Below, piece after piece: positions 24,333 through 38,626 of a stretch of 64,000 bases of DNA. Source of the DNA: Setophaga petechia (Eukaryota > Chordata > Aves > Passeriformes > Parulidae). Location: NCBI GenBank assembly GCA_024362935.1, contig JANCRA010000017.1:434001-498000 (forward strand). The letters are read 5' to 3'. Made by a program: the position numbers and the translations under genes. Each line of letters begins with the position of its first letter. Position 1 is the stretch's first letter. Below the pieces are notes generated by a model, which was not told the DNA's origin, made no database searches, and saw only the letters and a program-made list of their open reading frames with translations.

Positions 24333-24614
24333 TCACATTAATACTTGAAAGGAAGGCGTCTTAGACAACTTTCTTTTTCTTGTTACAGAACACTCTGCAG
24401 CCCTCTGTGCAACTTGGAGAACACGATAGGAGATACTTAATGAGCAGGAAGTTTTTCTCCTTGCGAGACAGAATGAAAAAGCTATTTGCTTTGATGTAGG
24501 TAACGAGAAACACTGCAGTGCACTGAAAAGCTAATTGCTACACAGCACTGGGATTGTGTAAGCAGCTTGCAAAGTGATAGAAAACAGTACTTTCCCACTC
24601 TCTTGCCTTTCCCT

Positions 24615-27473
24615 TCACATTAATACTTGAAAGGAAGGCGTGTTAGACAACTTGCTTTTTTTTGTTGCAGAAAACTCTGCAGCCCTCTGTGCAACATCTA
24701 CAACACGATGGAAGTTGTTAAATGAGCAGGAAGGTTTTCTCCTTGCGAGACATAGTGAAAAAGCTATTTGCTTAGATGTAGGTGACAAGAGGCACTATCT
24801 ACAGTGCACTGACAGGCTAATTGCTACACAGCACTGCGATTGTGTAAGCTGCTTAGAAACAGATAGAAAACAGTACCTTTCCACTCTCTTGCCTTTTCCA
24901 TTCATATTAACACTTGAAAGGAAGGCGTCTTAGACAACTTTCTTTTTCTTGTTGCAAAACACTCTGCAGACCTGCGTGCAACCTCTAGAACACGATGGGA
25001 AATGTTTCCTGAACAGGCACACAGTTTCTCCCTGCGCGATATACTGAAAAGGCTATTTGCTTCGAGGTTGGATACAAGAGGCACATACTCCAATGCACTG
25101 CAAAGGTAATCTCTGTAGAACACTGGCATTTTGTAAGCAGATTGCAAACTCAAAGAAAACAGTACCTTTCCACTCTCCTGCCTTTTCCATTGCCAATAAC
25201 ATTCAAAAGGAAGTCGTTTTGGACAACTTTCTCTTTCTTGTTGCAGAACACTCCACTGACAGGTGTGCAAACTCTAGTCAGGATAGGAGATGTTTTCTGA
25301 GCAGGCTCAGTTTCTCCTTGCGAGAAACTGCGAAGAAGCTATTTGCTTAGATGTAGGTGAGAAGACGCACTTACTGCAGTGCACTGACAAGCTAATTGCT
25401 ACACAACACTGGGATTGTGTGCCCAGCTTGCAAACGGATAGAAAACAGTACCATTCCACTCTCCTGCCTTTTCTATTCACATTTCTATTTGAATGGAAGG
25501 AGTTTTGGACATCTTTCTTTTGCTTCTTGCAAAACACTCCCCACACCAGCGTGCACCCTCCACAACAAGATGGGAGATGTTTTTTGAACTGGCACAGTTT
25601 CTCCTTGCGATACAGTGTAAAAGCTATTGGCTTAGATGTAGGTGACAAGAGGCACTATCTACAGTGGACTGCAAAGCTAATCGAAACACAACACTGGGAT
25701 TGTGTGCCCAGCATGCAAAGTGATAGAAAACAGTACCTTTCGACTCTCTTGCCTTTTCCATCCACATTAATACTTGAAAGGAAGGCGTCTTAGACAACTT
25801 TCTTTTTCTTGCTGCAAAAAAATCTGCAGCCCTCTGTGCAACCTCCAGAACACGATAGGAGATGTTTAGTGAGCAGGAACGTTTTCTGCTTGCGAGACAT
25901 AGTGAAAAAGCTATTTCCTTAGATGTAGGTAACAAGAAACACTTACTGCAGTGCACTGAAAAGCTAACAGCTACACAGCACTGGGATTGTGTTAGCAGCT
26001 TGCAAAGTGATAGAAAACAGTTCTTTCCCACTCTCTTGCCTTTCCCTTCACATTAATACTTGAAAGGAAGGCGTCTTAGACAACTTTCTTTTACTTTTTG
26101 GAAAACACTCTGCAGCCCTCTGTGCAAATTGTACAATACGATGGAAGTTGTTTAGCGAGCCGCAACGTTTTCTCCTTGCGAGACAAAGTGAAGAAGCTAT
26201 TTGCTTAGATGTAGGTAACAAGAAACACTTACTGCAGTGCACTGAAAAGCTAATTGCTGCACAACACTGGGAAGGTGTAACCAGCTTGCAAAGTGATAGA
26301 AGACAGTACTTTCCCACACTCTTGCCTTTCCCTTCACATTAATCCTTGAAAGGAAGGCGTCTTAGACAACTTTCTTTTACTTTTTGCAAAACACACTGCA
26401 GCCCTCTGTGCAACTTCTACAACACGATGGAAGTTGTTTAGTGAGCAGCAACGTTTTCACCTTGCGAGACATAGTGAAAAAGCTATTTGCTTAGATGTAG
26501 GTAACAAGAAACACTTAGTGCCGTGCACTGACAAGCTAATTGCTACACATCACTGGGATTGTGTTAGCAGCTGGCAAAGTGATAGAAAACAGTACTTTCC
26601 CACTCTCTTGCCTTTCCATTCACATTAATACTTGAAAGGAAGGCGTCTTAGACAACTTTCTTTTTCTTGTTGCAAAACACACTGCAGCCCTCTGTGCAAC
26701 TTCTAGAACACGATAGGAGATGTTTAGTGAGCAGGAAGGTTTTCTCCTTGCGAGACATAGTGAAAAAGCTATTTGCTTAGATGTAGGTGACAAGAAACAC
26801 TTACTGCAGTGCACAGAACAGCAAACTGCTACACAGCACTAGGATTGTGTTAGCAGCTTGCAAAGGGGTAGAAAACAGGACTTTCCCACTCTCTTGCCTT
26901 TCCCTTCACATGAATACTTGAAAGGAAGGCGTCTTAGACAACTTTCTTTTTCTTGTTACAGAACACTCTGCAGCCCTCTGTGCAACTTCTAGAACACGAT
27001 AGGAGACACTTAATGAGCAGGAAGGGTTTCTCCTTGCGAGACATAGTGAAAAAGCTATTTGCTTAGATGTAGGTAACAAGAAACACTTACTGCAGTGCAC
27101 TGAACAACTTACTGCTACACAGCACTAGGATTGTGTTAGCAGCTTGCAAAGGGGTAGAAAACAGTACTTTCCCACTCTCTTGCCCCTCCATTCACATTAA
27201 TACTTGAAAGGAAGGCGTCTTAGACAACTTTCTTTTTCTTGTTACAGAACACTCTGCAGCCCTCTGTGCAACTTGGAGAACACGATAGGAGATACTTAAT
27301 GAGCAGGAAGTTTTTCTCCTTGCGAGACAGAATGAAAAAGCTATTTGCTTTGATGTAGGTAACGAGAAACACTGCAGTGCACTGAAAAGCTAATTGCTAC
27401 ACAGCACTGGGATTGTGTAAGCAGCTTGCAAAGTGATAGAAAACAGTACTTTCCCACTCTCTTGCCTTTCCCT
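24615..27473. repeat. HOR B, 10-mer unit 2 (2859 bp)
   Basis: Monomers start at 24615, 24902, 25191, 25477, 25762, 26048, 26334, 26620, 26906 (z/h hybrid) and 27192 (s). It is nearly identical to 19757-22615; I noticed agctggcaaag for agcttgcaaag near 26571. Confidence 0.93.
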
Positions 27474-30400
27474 TCACATTAATACTTGAAAGGAAGGCGT
27501 GTTAGACAACTTGCTTTTTTTTGTTGCAGAAAACTCTGCAGCCCTCTGTGCAACATCTACAACACGATGGAAGTTGTTAAATGAGCAGGAAGGTTTTCTC
27601 CTTGCGAGACATAGTGAAAAAGCTATTTGCTTAGATGTAGGTGACAAGAGGCACTATCTACAGTGCACTGACAGGCTAATTGCTACACAGCACTGCGATT
27701 GTGTAAGCTGCTTAGAAACAGATAGAAAACAGTACCTTTCCACTCTCTTGCCTTTTCCATTCATATTAACACTTGAAAGGAAGGCGTCTTAGACAACTTT
27801 CTTTTTCTTGTTGCAAAACACTCTGCAGACCTGCGTGCAACCTCTAGAACACGATGGGAAATGTTTCCTGAACAGGCACACAGTTTCTCCCTGCGCGATA
27901 TACTGAAAAGGCTATTTGCTTCGAGGTTGGATACAAGAGGCACATACTCCAATGCACTGCAAAGGTAATCTCTGTAGAACACTGGCATTTTGTAAGCAGA
28001 TTGCAAACTCAAAGAAAACAGTACCTTTCCACTCTCCTGCCTTTTCCATTGCCAATAACATTCAAAAGGAAGTCGTTTTGGACAACTTTCTCTTTCTTGT
28101 TGCAGAACACTCCACTGACAGGTGTGCAAACTCTAGTCAGGATAGGAGATGTTTTCTGAGCAGGCTCAGTTTCTCCTTGCGAGAAACTGCGAAGAAGCTA
28201 TTTGCTTAGATGTAGGTGAGAAGACGCACTTACTGCAGTGCACTGACAAGCTAATTGCTACACAACACTGGGATTGTGTGCCCAGCTTGCAAACGGATAG
28301 AAAACAGTACCATTCCACTCTCCTGCCTTTTCTATTCACATTTCTATTTGAATGGAAGGAGTTTTGGACATCTTTCTTTTGCTTCTTGCAAAACACTCCC
28401 CACACCAGCGTGCACCCTCCACAACAAGATGGGAGATGTTTTTTGAACTGGCACAGTTTCTCCTTGCGATACAGTGTAAAAGCTATTGGCTTAGATGTAG
28501 GTGACAAGAGGCACTATCTACAGTGGACTGCAAAGCTAATCGAAACACAACACTGGGATTGTGTGCCCAGCATGCAAAGTGATAGAAAACAGTACCTTTC
28601 GACTCTCTTGCCTTTTCCATCCACATTAATACTTGAAAGGAAGGCGTCTTAGACAACTTTCTTTTTCTTGCTGCAAAAAAATCTGCAGCCCTCTGTGCAA
28701 CCTCCAGAACACGATAGGAGATGTTTAGTGAGCAGGAACGTTTTCTGCTTGCGAGACATAGTGAAAAAGCTATTTCCTTAGATGTAGGTAACAAGAAACA
28801 CTTACTGCAGTGCACTGAAAAGCTAACAGCTACACAGCACTGGGATTGTGTTAGCAGCTTGCAAAGTGATAGAAAACAGTTCTTTCCCACTCTCTTGCCT
28901 TTCCCTTCACATTAATACTTGAAAGGAAGGCGTCTTAGACAACTTTCTTTTACTTTTTGGAAAACACTCTGCAGCCCTCTGTGCAAATTGTACAATACGA
29001 TGGAAGTTGTTTAGCGAGCCGCAACGTTTTCTCCTTGCGAGACAAAGTGAAGAAGCTATTTGCTTAGATGTAGGTAACAAGAAACACTTACTGCAGTGCA
29101 CTGAAAAGCTAATTGCTGCACAACACTGGGAAGGTGTAACCAGCTTGCAAAGTGATAGAAGACAGTACTTTCCCACACTCTTGCCTTTCCCTTCACATTA
29201 ATCCTTGAAAGGAAGGCGTCTTAGACAACTTTCTTTTACTTTTTGCAAAACACACTGCAGCCCTCTGTGCAACTTCTACAACACGATGGAAGTTGTTTAG
29301 TGAGCAGCAACGTTTTCACCTTGCGAGACATAGTGAAAAAGCTATTTGCTTAGATGTAGGTAACAAGAAACACTTAGTGCCGTGCACTGACAAGCTAATT
29401 GCTACACATCACTGGGATTGTGTTAGCAGCTTGCAAAGTGATAGAAAACAGTACTTTCCCACTCTCTTGCCTTTCCATTCACATTAATACTTGAAAGGAA
29501 GGCGTCTTAGACAACTTTCTTTTTCTTGTTGCAAAACACACTGCAGCCCTCTGTGCAACTTCTAGAACACGATAGGAGATGTTTAGTGAGCAGGAAGGTT
29601 TTCTCCTTGCGAGACATAGTGAAAAAGCTATTTGCTTAGATGTAGGTGACAAGAAACACTTACTGCAGTGCACAGAACAGCAAACTGCTACACAGCACTA
29701 GGATTGTGTTAGCAGCTTGCAAAGGGGTAGAAAACAGGACTTTCCCACTCTCTTGCCTTTCCCTTCACATGAATACTTGAAAGGAAGGCGTCTTAGACAA
29801 CTTTCTTTTTCTTGTTACAGAACACTCTGCAGCCCTCTGTGCAACTTCTAGAACACGATAGGAGACACTTAATGAGCAGGAAGGGTTTCTCCTTGCGAGA
29901 CATAGTGAAAAAGCTATTTGCTTAGATGTAGGGGACAAGAAACACTTCCTGCAGTGCACTGAAAAGCTTACTGCTACACAGCACTGCGATTGTGTTAGCA
30001 GTCTGCAAATTGCTAGAAAACAGTGCTTTCCCACTCTTTTGCCTTTCCCTTCACATTAATACTTGAAAGGAAGGCGTCTTAGACAACTTTCTTTTACTTT
30101 TTGGAAAACACTCTGCAGCCCTCTGTGCAAATTGTACAATACGATGGAAGTTGTTTAGCGAGCCGCAACGTTTTCTCCTTGCGAGACAAAGTGAAGAAGC
30201 TATTTGCTTAGATGTAGGTAACAAGAAACACTTACTGCAGTGCACTGACAAGCTAATTGCTACACAACACTGGGATGGTGTAAGCAGCTTGCAAAGTGAT
30301 AGAAGACAGTACTTTCCCACACTCTTGCCTTTCCCTTCACATTAATCCTTGAAAGGAAGGCGTCTTAGACAACTTTCTTTTACTTTTTGCAAAACACTCT

Positions 30401-32620
30401 GCAGCCCTCTGTGCAACTTCTACAACACGATGGAAGTTGTTTAGTGAGCAGCAACGTTTTCACCTTGCGAGACATAGTGAAAAAGCTATTTGCTTAGATG
30501 TAGGTAACAAGAAACACTTACTGCAGTGCACTGACAAGCTAATTGCTACACATCACTGGGATTGTGTTAGCAGCTTGCAAAGTGATAGAAAACAGTACTT
30601 TCCCACTCTCTTGCCTTTCCATTCACATTAATACTTGAAAGGAAGGCGTCTTAGACAACTTTCTTTTTCTTGTTACAGAACACTCTGACGCCCTCGGTGC
30701 AACTTCAAGAACACGATGGAAATTGTTTAGTGAGCAGGAAGGTTTTCTCCTTGCGAGACCAAGTGAAAAAGCTATTTGCTTACATGTAGGTGACAAGAAA
30801 CACTTACTGCAGTGCACTGAAAAGCTAATTGCTACACAGAACTGGAATTGTGTTAGCAGCTTGCAAAGTGCTAGAAAACAGTACTTTCCCACTCTCTTGC
30901 CTTTCCCTTCACATTAATACTTGAAAGGAAGGCGTCTTAGACAACTTTCTTTTTCGTGTTGCAAAAAACTCTGCAGCACTCTGTGCAACCCCTAGAACAT
31001 GACAGGAGATGTTTAGTGAGCAGGACGGTTTTCTCCCTGTGAGACATAGTGAAAAAGCTATTTCCTTAGATGTAGGTAACAAGAAACTCTTACTGCAGTG
31101 CACTTAAAAGCTAATTACTACACAGCACTGGGATTGTGTTAGCAGCTTGCAAAGTGGTAGGAAACAGTACTTTCCCACTCTCTTGCCTTTCCATTCACAT
31201 TAATACTTGATAGGAAGGCCTCTTAGACAACTTTCTTTTTCTTGTTGCAAAACACTCTGAAGCCTTCTGTGCCACATCTACACATCGATGGAAGTTGTTT
31301 AGTGAGCAGGAAGGTTTTCTCCTTGCGAGACATAGTGAAAAAGCTATTTGCTTAGATGTAGGTGACAAGAAACACTTACTGCAGTGCAGTGATAAGCTAA
31401 CTGGTACAGAGCACTGGGATTGTGTTAGCAGCTTGCAAAGGGGTAGAAAACAGTACTTTCCCACTCTCTTGCCTTTCCCTTCACATTAATACTTGAAAGG
31501 AAGGCGTCTTAGACAACTTTCTTTTTCTTGTTACAGAACACTCTGCAGCCCTCTGTGCAACTTGTAGAACACGATAGGAGATACTTAATGAGCAGGAAGG
31601 TTTTCTCCTTGCGAGATATAGTGAAAAAGCTATTTGCTTAGATGTAGGTGAGAAGAAACACTTACTGCAGTGCACTGAAAAGCTAACTGCTACACAGCAC
31701 TGCGATTGTGTTAGCAGCCTGCAAAGTGACAGAAAACACTACTTTCCCACTCTCTTGCCTTTCCCTTCACATTAATCCTTGAAAGGAAGGCGTCTTAGAC
31801 AACTTTCTTTTACTTTTTGCAAAACATTCTGCAGCCCACTGTGCAAATTCTACAATACGATGGAAGTTGTTTAGAGAGCCGCAACGTTTTCTCCTTGCGA
31901 GACAAAGTGAAAAAGCTATTTGCTTAGATGTAGGTAACAAGAAACACTTACTGCAGTGCACTGACAAGCTAATTGCTACACAACACTGGGATGGTGTAAG
32001 CAGCTTGTAAAGTGCTAGAAAACAGTACTTTCCCACTCTCTTGCCTTTCCCTTCACATTAATCCTTGAAAGGAAGGCGTCTTAGACAACTTCCTTTTACT
32101 TTTTGCAAAACACACTGCAGCCCTCTGTGCAACTTCTACAACACGATTTAACTTGTTTAGTGAGCAGGAAGGTTTTCTCCTTGCGAGACAAATTGAAAAA
32201 GCTATTTGCTCAGATGTAGGTAACAAGAAACACTTACTGCAGTGCACTGAACAACTAACTGCTACACAGCACTAGGATTGTGTTAGCAGCTTGCAAAGGG
32301 GTAGAAAACAGTACTTTCCCACTCTCTTGCCCCTCCATTCACATTAATACTTGAAAGGAAGGCGTCTTATACAACTTTCTTTTTCTTGTTACAGAACACT
32401 CTGCAGCCCTCTGTGCAACTTGGAGAACACGATAGGAGATACTTAATGAGCAGGAAGTTTTTCTCCTTGCGAGACATAATGAAAAATCTATTTGCTTTGA
32501 TGTAGGTAACGAGAAACACTGCAGTGCACTGAAAAGCTAATTGCTACACAGCACTGGGATTGTGTAAGCAGCTTGCAAAGTGATAGAAAACAGTACTTTC
32601 CCACTCTCTTGCCTTTCCCT
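27474..32620. repeat. HOR B, 18-mer unit (5147 bp), fullest form of this family
   Basis: Order: m1 (27474), m2 (27761), m3 (28050), m4 (28336), m5 (28621), x1 (28907), x2 (29193), y (29479), z (29765, not hybrid), x1 (30051), x2 (30337), c (30623), d (30909), e (31195), f (31481), g (31767), h (32053), s (32339). The x1-x2 pair occurs twice. The 14-mer, 10-mer and 7-mer units can all be derived from this order by deletion. That makes it the likely parent form, although it occurs complete only once here. Confidence 0.92.
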
Positions 32621-35600
32621 TCACATTAATACTTGAAAGGAAGGCGTGTTAGACAACTTGCTTTTTTTTGTTGCAGAAAACTCTGCAGCCCTCTGTGCAA
32701 CATCTACAACACGATGGAAGTTGTTAAATGAGCAGGAAGGTTTTCTCCTTGCGAGACATAGTGAAAAAGCTATTTGCTTAGATGTAGGTGACAAGAGGCA
32801 CTATCTACAGTGCACTGACAGGCTAATTGCTACACAGCACTGCGATTGTGTAAGCTGCTTAGAAACAGATAGAAAACAGTACCTTTCCACTCTCTTGCCT
32901 TTTCCATTCATATTAACACTTGAAAGGAAGGCGTCTTAGACAACTTTCTTTTTCTTGTTGCAAAACACTCTGCAGACCTGCGTGCAACCTCTAGAACACG
33001 ATGGGAAATGTTTCCTGAACAGGCACACAGTTTCTCCCTGCGCGATATACTGAAAAGGCTATTTGCTTCGAGGTTGGAAACAAGAGGCACATACTCCAAT
33101 GCACTGCAAAGGTAATCTCTGTAGAACACTGGCATTTTGTAAGCAGATTGCAAACTCAAAGAAAACAGTACCTTTCCACTCTCCTGCCTTTTCCATTGCC
33201 AATAACATTCAAAAGGAAGTCGTTTTGGACAACTTTCTCTTTCTTGTTGCAGAACACTCCACTGACAGGTGTGCAAACTCTAGTCGGGATAGGAGATGTT
33301 TTCTGAGCAGGCACAGTTTCTCCTTGCGAGAAACTGCGAAGAAGCTATTTGCTTAGATGTAGGTGAGAAGACGCACTTACTGCAGTGCACTGACAAGCTA
33401 ATTGCTACACAACACTGGGATTGTGTGCCCAGCTTGCAAACGGATAGAAAACAGTACCATTCCACTCTCCTGCCTTTTCTATTCACATTTCTATTTGAAT
33501 GGAAGGAGTTTTGGACATCTTTCTTTTGCTTCTTGCAAAACACTCCCCACACCAGCGTGCACCCTCCACAACAAGATGGGAGATGTTTTTTGAACTGGCA
33601 CAGTTTCTCCTTGCGATACAGTGTAAAAGCTATTGGCTTAGATGTAGGTGACAAGAGGCACTATCTACAGTGGACTGCAAAGCTAATCGAAACACAACAC
33701 TGGGATTGTGTGCCCAGCATGCAAAGTGATAGAAAACAGTACCTTTCGACTCTCTTGCCTTTTCCATCCACATTAATACTTGAAAGGAAGGCGTCTTAGA
33801 CAACTTTCTTTTTCTTGTTACAGAACACTCTGCAGCCCTCTGTGCAACCTCCAGAACACGATAGGAGATGTTTAGTGAGCAGGAACGTTTTCTGCTTGCG
33901 AGACATAGTGAAAAAGCTATTTCCTTAGATGTAGGTAACAAGAAACACTTACTGCAGTGCACTGAAAAGCTAACTGCTACACAACACTGGGATTGTGTTA
34001 GCAGCTTGCAAAGTGATAGAAAACAGTTCTTTCCCACTCTCTTGCCTTTCCCTTCACATTAATACTTGAAAGGAAGGCGTCTTAGACAACTTCCTTTTAC
34101 TTTTTGAAAACACTCTGCAGCCCTCTGTGCAAATTGTACAATACGATGGAAGTTGTTTAGCGAGCCGCAACGTTTTCTCCTTGCGAGACAAAGTCAAGAA
34201 GCTATTTGCTTAGATGTAGGTAACAAGAAACACTTACTGCAGTGCACTGACAAGCTAATTGCTGCACAACACTGGGAAGGTGTAAGCAGCTTGCAAAGTG
34301 ATAGAAGACAGTACTTTCCCACACTCTTGCCTTTCCCTTCACATTAATCCTTGAAAGGAAGGCGTCTTAGACAACTTTCTTTTACATTTTGCAAAACACA
34401 CTGCAGCCCTCTGTGCAACTTCTACAACACGATGGAAGTTGTTTAGTGAGCAGCAACGTTTTCACCTTGCGAGACATAGTGAAAAAGCTATTTGCTTAGA
34501 TGTAGGTAACAAGTAACACTTAGTGCCGTGCACTGACAAGCTAATTGCTACACATCACTGGGATTGTGTTAGCAGCTTGCAAACTGATAGAAAACAGTAC
34601 TTTCCCACTCTCTTGCCTTTCCATTAACATTAGTACTTGAACGGAAGGCGTCTTAGACAACTTTCTTTTTCTTGTTACAGAACACTCTGACGCCCTCGGT
34701 GCAACTTCAAGAACACGATGGAAGTTGTTTAGTGAGCAGGAAGGTTTTCTCCTTGCGAGACAAAGTGAAAAAGCTATTTGCTCAGATGTAGGTGACAAGA
34801 AACACTTACTGCAGTGCACTGAAAAGCTAATTGCTACACAGCACTGGGATTGTGTTAGCAGCTTGCAAAGTGCTAGAAAACAGTACTTTCCCACTCTCTT
34901 GCCTTTCCCTTCACATTATTACTTGAAAGGAAGGCGTCTTAGACAACTTTCTTTTTCTTGTTGCAAAAAACTCTGCAGCACTCTGTGCAACCCCTAGAAC
35001 ATGACAGGAGATGTTTAGTGAGCAGGAAGGTTTTCTCCCTGTGAGACATAGTGAAAAAGCTATTTCCTTAGATGTAGGTAACAAGAAACTCTTACTGCAG
35101 TGCACTGAACAGATAATTACTACACAGCACTGGGATTGTGTTAGCAGCTTGCAAAGTGGTAGGAAACAGTACTTTCCCACTCTCTTGCCTTTCCATTCAC
35201 ATTAATACTTGATAGGAAGGCCTCTTAGACAACTTTCTTTTTCTTGTTGCAAAACACTCTGAAGCCGTCTGTGCCACATCTACACATCGATGGAAGTTGT
35301 TTAGTGAGCAGGAAGGTTTTCTCCTTGCGAGACATAGTGAAAAAGCTATTTGCTTAGATGTAGGTGACAAGAAACACTTACTGCAGTGCAGTGATAAGCT
35401 AACTGGTACAGAGCACTGGGATTGTGTTAGCAGCTTGCAAAGGGGTAGAAAACAGTACTTTCCCACTCTCTTGCCTTTCCCTTCACATTAATACTTGAAA
35501 GGAAGGCGTCTTAGACAACTTTCTTTTTCTTGTTACAGAACACTCTGCAGCCCTCTGTGCAACTTGTAGAACACGATAGGAGATACTTAATGAGCAGGAA

Positions 35601-38600
35601 GGTTTTCTCCTTGCGAGATATAGTGAAAAAGCTATTTGCTTAGATGTAGGTGACAAGAAACACTTACTGCAGTGCACTGAACAGCTAACTGCTACACAGC
35701 ACTGCGATTGTGTTAGCAGCCTGCAAAGTGACAGAAAACACTACTTTCCCACTCTCTTGCCTTTCCCTTCACATTAATCCTTGAAAGGAAGGCGTCTTAG
35801 ACAACTTTCTTTTACTTTTTGCAAAACATTCTGCAGCCCACTGTGCAAATTCTACAATACGATGGAAGTTGTTTAGAGAGCCGCAACGTTTTCTCCTTGC
35901 GAGACAAAGTGAAAAAGCTATTTGCTTAGATGTAGATAACAAGAAACACTTACTGCAGTGCACTGACAAGCTAATTGCTACACAACACTGGGATGGTGTA
36001 AGCAGCTTGTAAAGTGCTAGAAAACAGTACTTTCCCACACTCTTGCCTTTCCCTTCACATTAATCCTTGAAAGGAAGGCGTCTTAGACAACTTCCTTTTA
36101 CTTTTTGCAAAACACACTGCAGCCCTCTGTGCAACTTCTACAACACGATTTAACTTGTTTAGTGAGCAGGAATGTTTTCTCCTTGGGAGACATAGTGAAA
36201 AACCTATTTGCTCAGATGTAGGTAACAAGAAACACTTACTGCAGTGCACTGAACAACTTACTGCTACACAGCACTAGGATTGTGTTAGCAGCTTGCAAAG
36301 GGGTAGAAAACAGTACTTTCCCACTCTCTTGCCCCTCCATTCACATTAATACTTGAAAGGAAGGCGTCTTAGACAACTTTCTTTTTCTTGTTACAGAACA
36401 CTCTGCAGCCCTCTGTGCAACTTGGAGAACACGATAGGAGATACTTAATGAGCAGGAAGTTTTTCTCCTTGCGAGACAGAATGAAAAAGCTATTTGCTTT
36501 GATGTAGGTAACGAGAAACACTGCAGTGCACTGAAAAGCTAATTGCTACACAGCACTGGGATTGTGTAAGCAGCTTGCAAAGTGATAGAAAACAGTACTT
36601 TCCCACTCTCTTGCCTTTCCCTTCACATTAATACTTGAAAGGAAGGCGTGTTAGACAACTTGCTTTTTTTTGTTGCAGAAAACTCTGCAGCCCTCTGTGC
36701 AACATCTACAACACGATGGAAGTTGTTAAATGAGCAGGAAGGTTTTCTCCTTGCGAGACATAGTGAAAAAGCTATTTGCTTAGATGTAGGTGACAAGAGG
36801 CACTATCTACAGTGCACTGACAGGCTAATTGCTACACAGCACTGCGATTGTGTAAGCTGCTTAGAAACAGATAGAAAACAGTACCTTTCCACTCTCTTGC
36901 CTTTTCCATTCATATTAACACTTGAAAGGAAGGCGTCTTAGACAACTTTCTTTTTCTTGTTGCAAAACACTCTGCAGACCTGCGTGCAACCTCTAGAACA
37001 CGATGGGAAATGTTTCCTGAACAGGCACACAGTTTCTCCCTGCGCGATATACTGAAAAGGCTATTTGCTTCGAGGTTGGATACAAGAGGCACATACTCCA
37101 ATGCACTGCAAAGGTAATCTCTGTAGAACACTGGCATTTTGTAAGCAGATTGCAAACTCAAAGAAAACAGTACCTTTCCACTCTCCTGCCTTTTCCATTG
37201 CCAATAACATTCAAAAGGAAGTCGTTTTGGACAACTTTCTCTTTCTTGTTGCAGAACACTCCACTGACAGGTGTGCAAACTCTAGTCAGGATAGGAGATG
37301 TTTTCTGAGCAGGCTCAGTTTCTCCTTGCGAGAAACTGCGAAGAAGCTATTTGCTTAGATGTAGGTGAGAAGACGCACTTACTGCAGTGCACTGACAAGC
37401 TAATTGCTACACAACACTGGGATTGTGTGCCCAGCTTGCAAACGGATAGAAAACAGTACCATTCCACTCTCCTGCCTTTTCTATTCACATTTCTATTTGA
37501 ATGGAAGGAGTTTTGGACATCTTTCTTTTGCTTCTTGCAAAACACTCCCCACACCAGCGTGCACCCTCCACAACAAGATGGGAGATGTTTTTTGAACTGG
37601 CACAGTTTCTCCTTGCGATACAGTGTAAAAGCTATTGGCTTAGATGTAGGTGACAAGAGGCACTATCTACAGTGGACTGCAAAGCTAATCGAAACACAAC
37701 ACTGGGATTGTGTGCCCAGCATGCAAAGTGATAGAAAACAGTACCTTTCGACTCTCTTGCATTTCCATCCACATTAATACTTGAAAGGAAGGCGTCTTAG
37801 ACAACTTTCTTTTTCATGCTGCAAAAAAATCTGCAGCCCTCTGTGCAACCTCCAGAACACGATAGGAGATGTTTAGTGAGCAGGAACGTTTTCTGCTTGC
37901 GAGACATAGTGAAAAAGCTATTTCCTTAGATGTAGGTAACAAGAAACACTTACTGCAGTGCACTGAAAAGCTAACAGCTACACAGCACTGGGATTGTGTT
38001 AGCAGCTTGCAAAGTGATAGAAAACAGTTCTTTCCCACTCTCTTGCCTTTCCCTTCACATTAATACTTGAAAGGAAGGCGTCTTAGACAACTTTCTTTTA
38101 CTTTTTGGAAAACACTCTGCAGCCCTCTGTGCAAATTGTACAATACGATGGAAGTTGTTTAGCGAGCCGCAACGTTTTCTCCTTGCGAGACAAAGTGAAG
38201 AAGCTATTTGCTTAGATGTAGGTAACAAGAAACACTTACTGCAGTGCACTGAAAAGCTAATTGCTGCACAACACTGGGAAGGTGTAACCAGCTTGCAAAG
38301 TGATAGAAGACAGTACTTTCCCACACTCTTGCCTTTCCCTTCACATTAATCCTTGAAAGGAAGGCGTCTTAGACAACTTTCTTTTACTTTTTGCAAAACA
38401 CACTGCAGCCCTCTGTGCAACTTCTACAACACGATGGAAGTTGTTTAGTGAGCAGCAACGTTTTCACCTTGCGAGACATAGTGAAAAAGCTATTTGCTTA
38501 GATGTAGGTAACAAGAAACACTTAGTGCCGTGCACTGACAAGCTAATTGCTACACATCACTGGGATTGTGTTAGCAGCTTGCAAAGTGATAGAAAACAGT

Positions 38601-38626
38601 ACTTTCCCACTCTCTTGCCTTTCCAT
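29479..38626. repeat. Long duplicated segment, right copy (~9.15 kb)
   Basis: Partner of 12613-21761. It shows that a block larger than any single HOR unit was copied as a whole. Differences are sparse single bases plus the conversion-like patch near 33820. Confidence 0.9.
32621..36622. repeat. HOR B, second 14-mer unit (4002 bp)
   Basis: Monomers start at 32621, 32908, 33197, 33483, 33768, 34054, 34339, 34625, 34911, 35197, 35483, 35769, 36055 and 36341. It pairs with 15755-19756 at a distance of exactly 16866 bp. Its m5 (33768) reads ttgttacagaacactctg where the first 14-mer has ttgttgcaaaaaactctg, a patch that looks like local conversion by an f-, z- or s-type monomer. Its h (36055) has ttgggagacatagtg, unlike 19189. 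Confidence 0.93.

Larger units (their letters stand above)
22616..24614. repeat. HOR B, 7-mer unit (1999 bp)
   Basis: Monomers: m1/m4 hybrid (22616), m5 (22903), x1 (23189), x2 (23475), y (23761), z/h hybrid (24047), s (24333). It is the 10-mer minus m2, m3 and one monomer-equivalent lost in the fusion (860 bp shorter). It sits between two complete 10-mers, so the loss arose inside an already amplified block. Confidence 0.93.
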
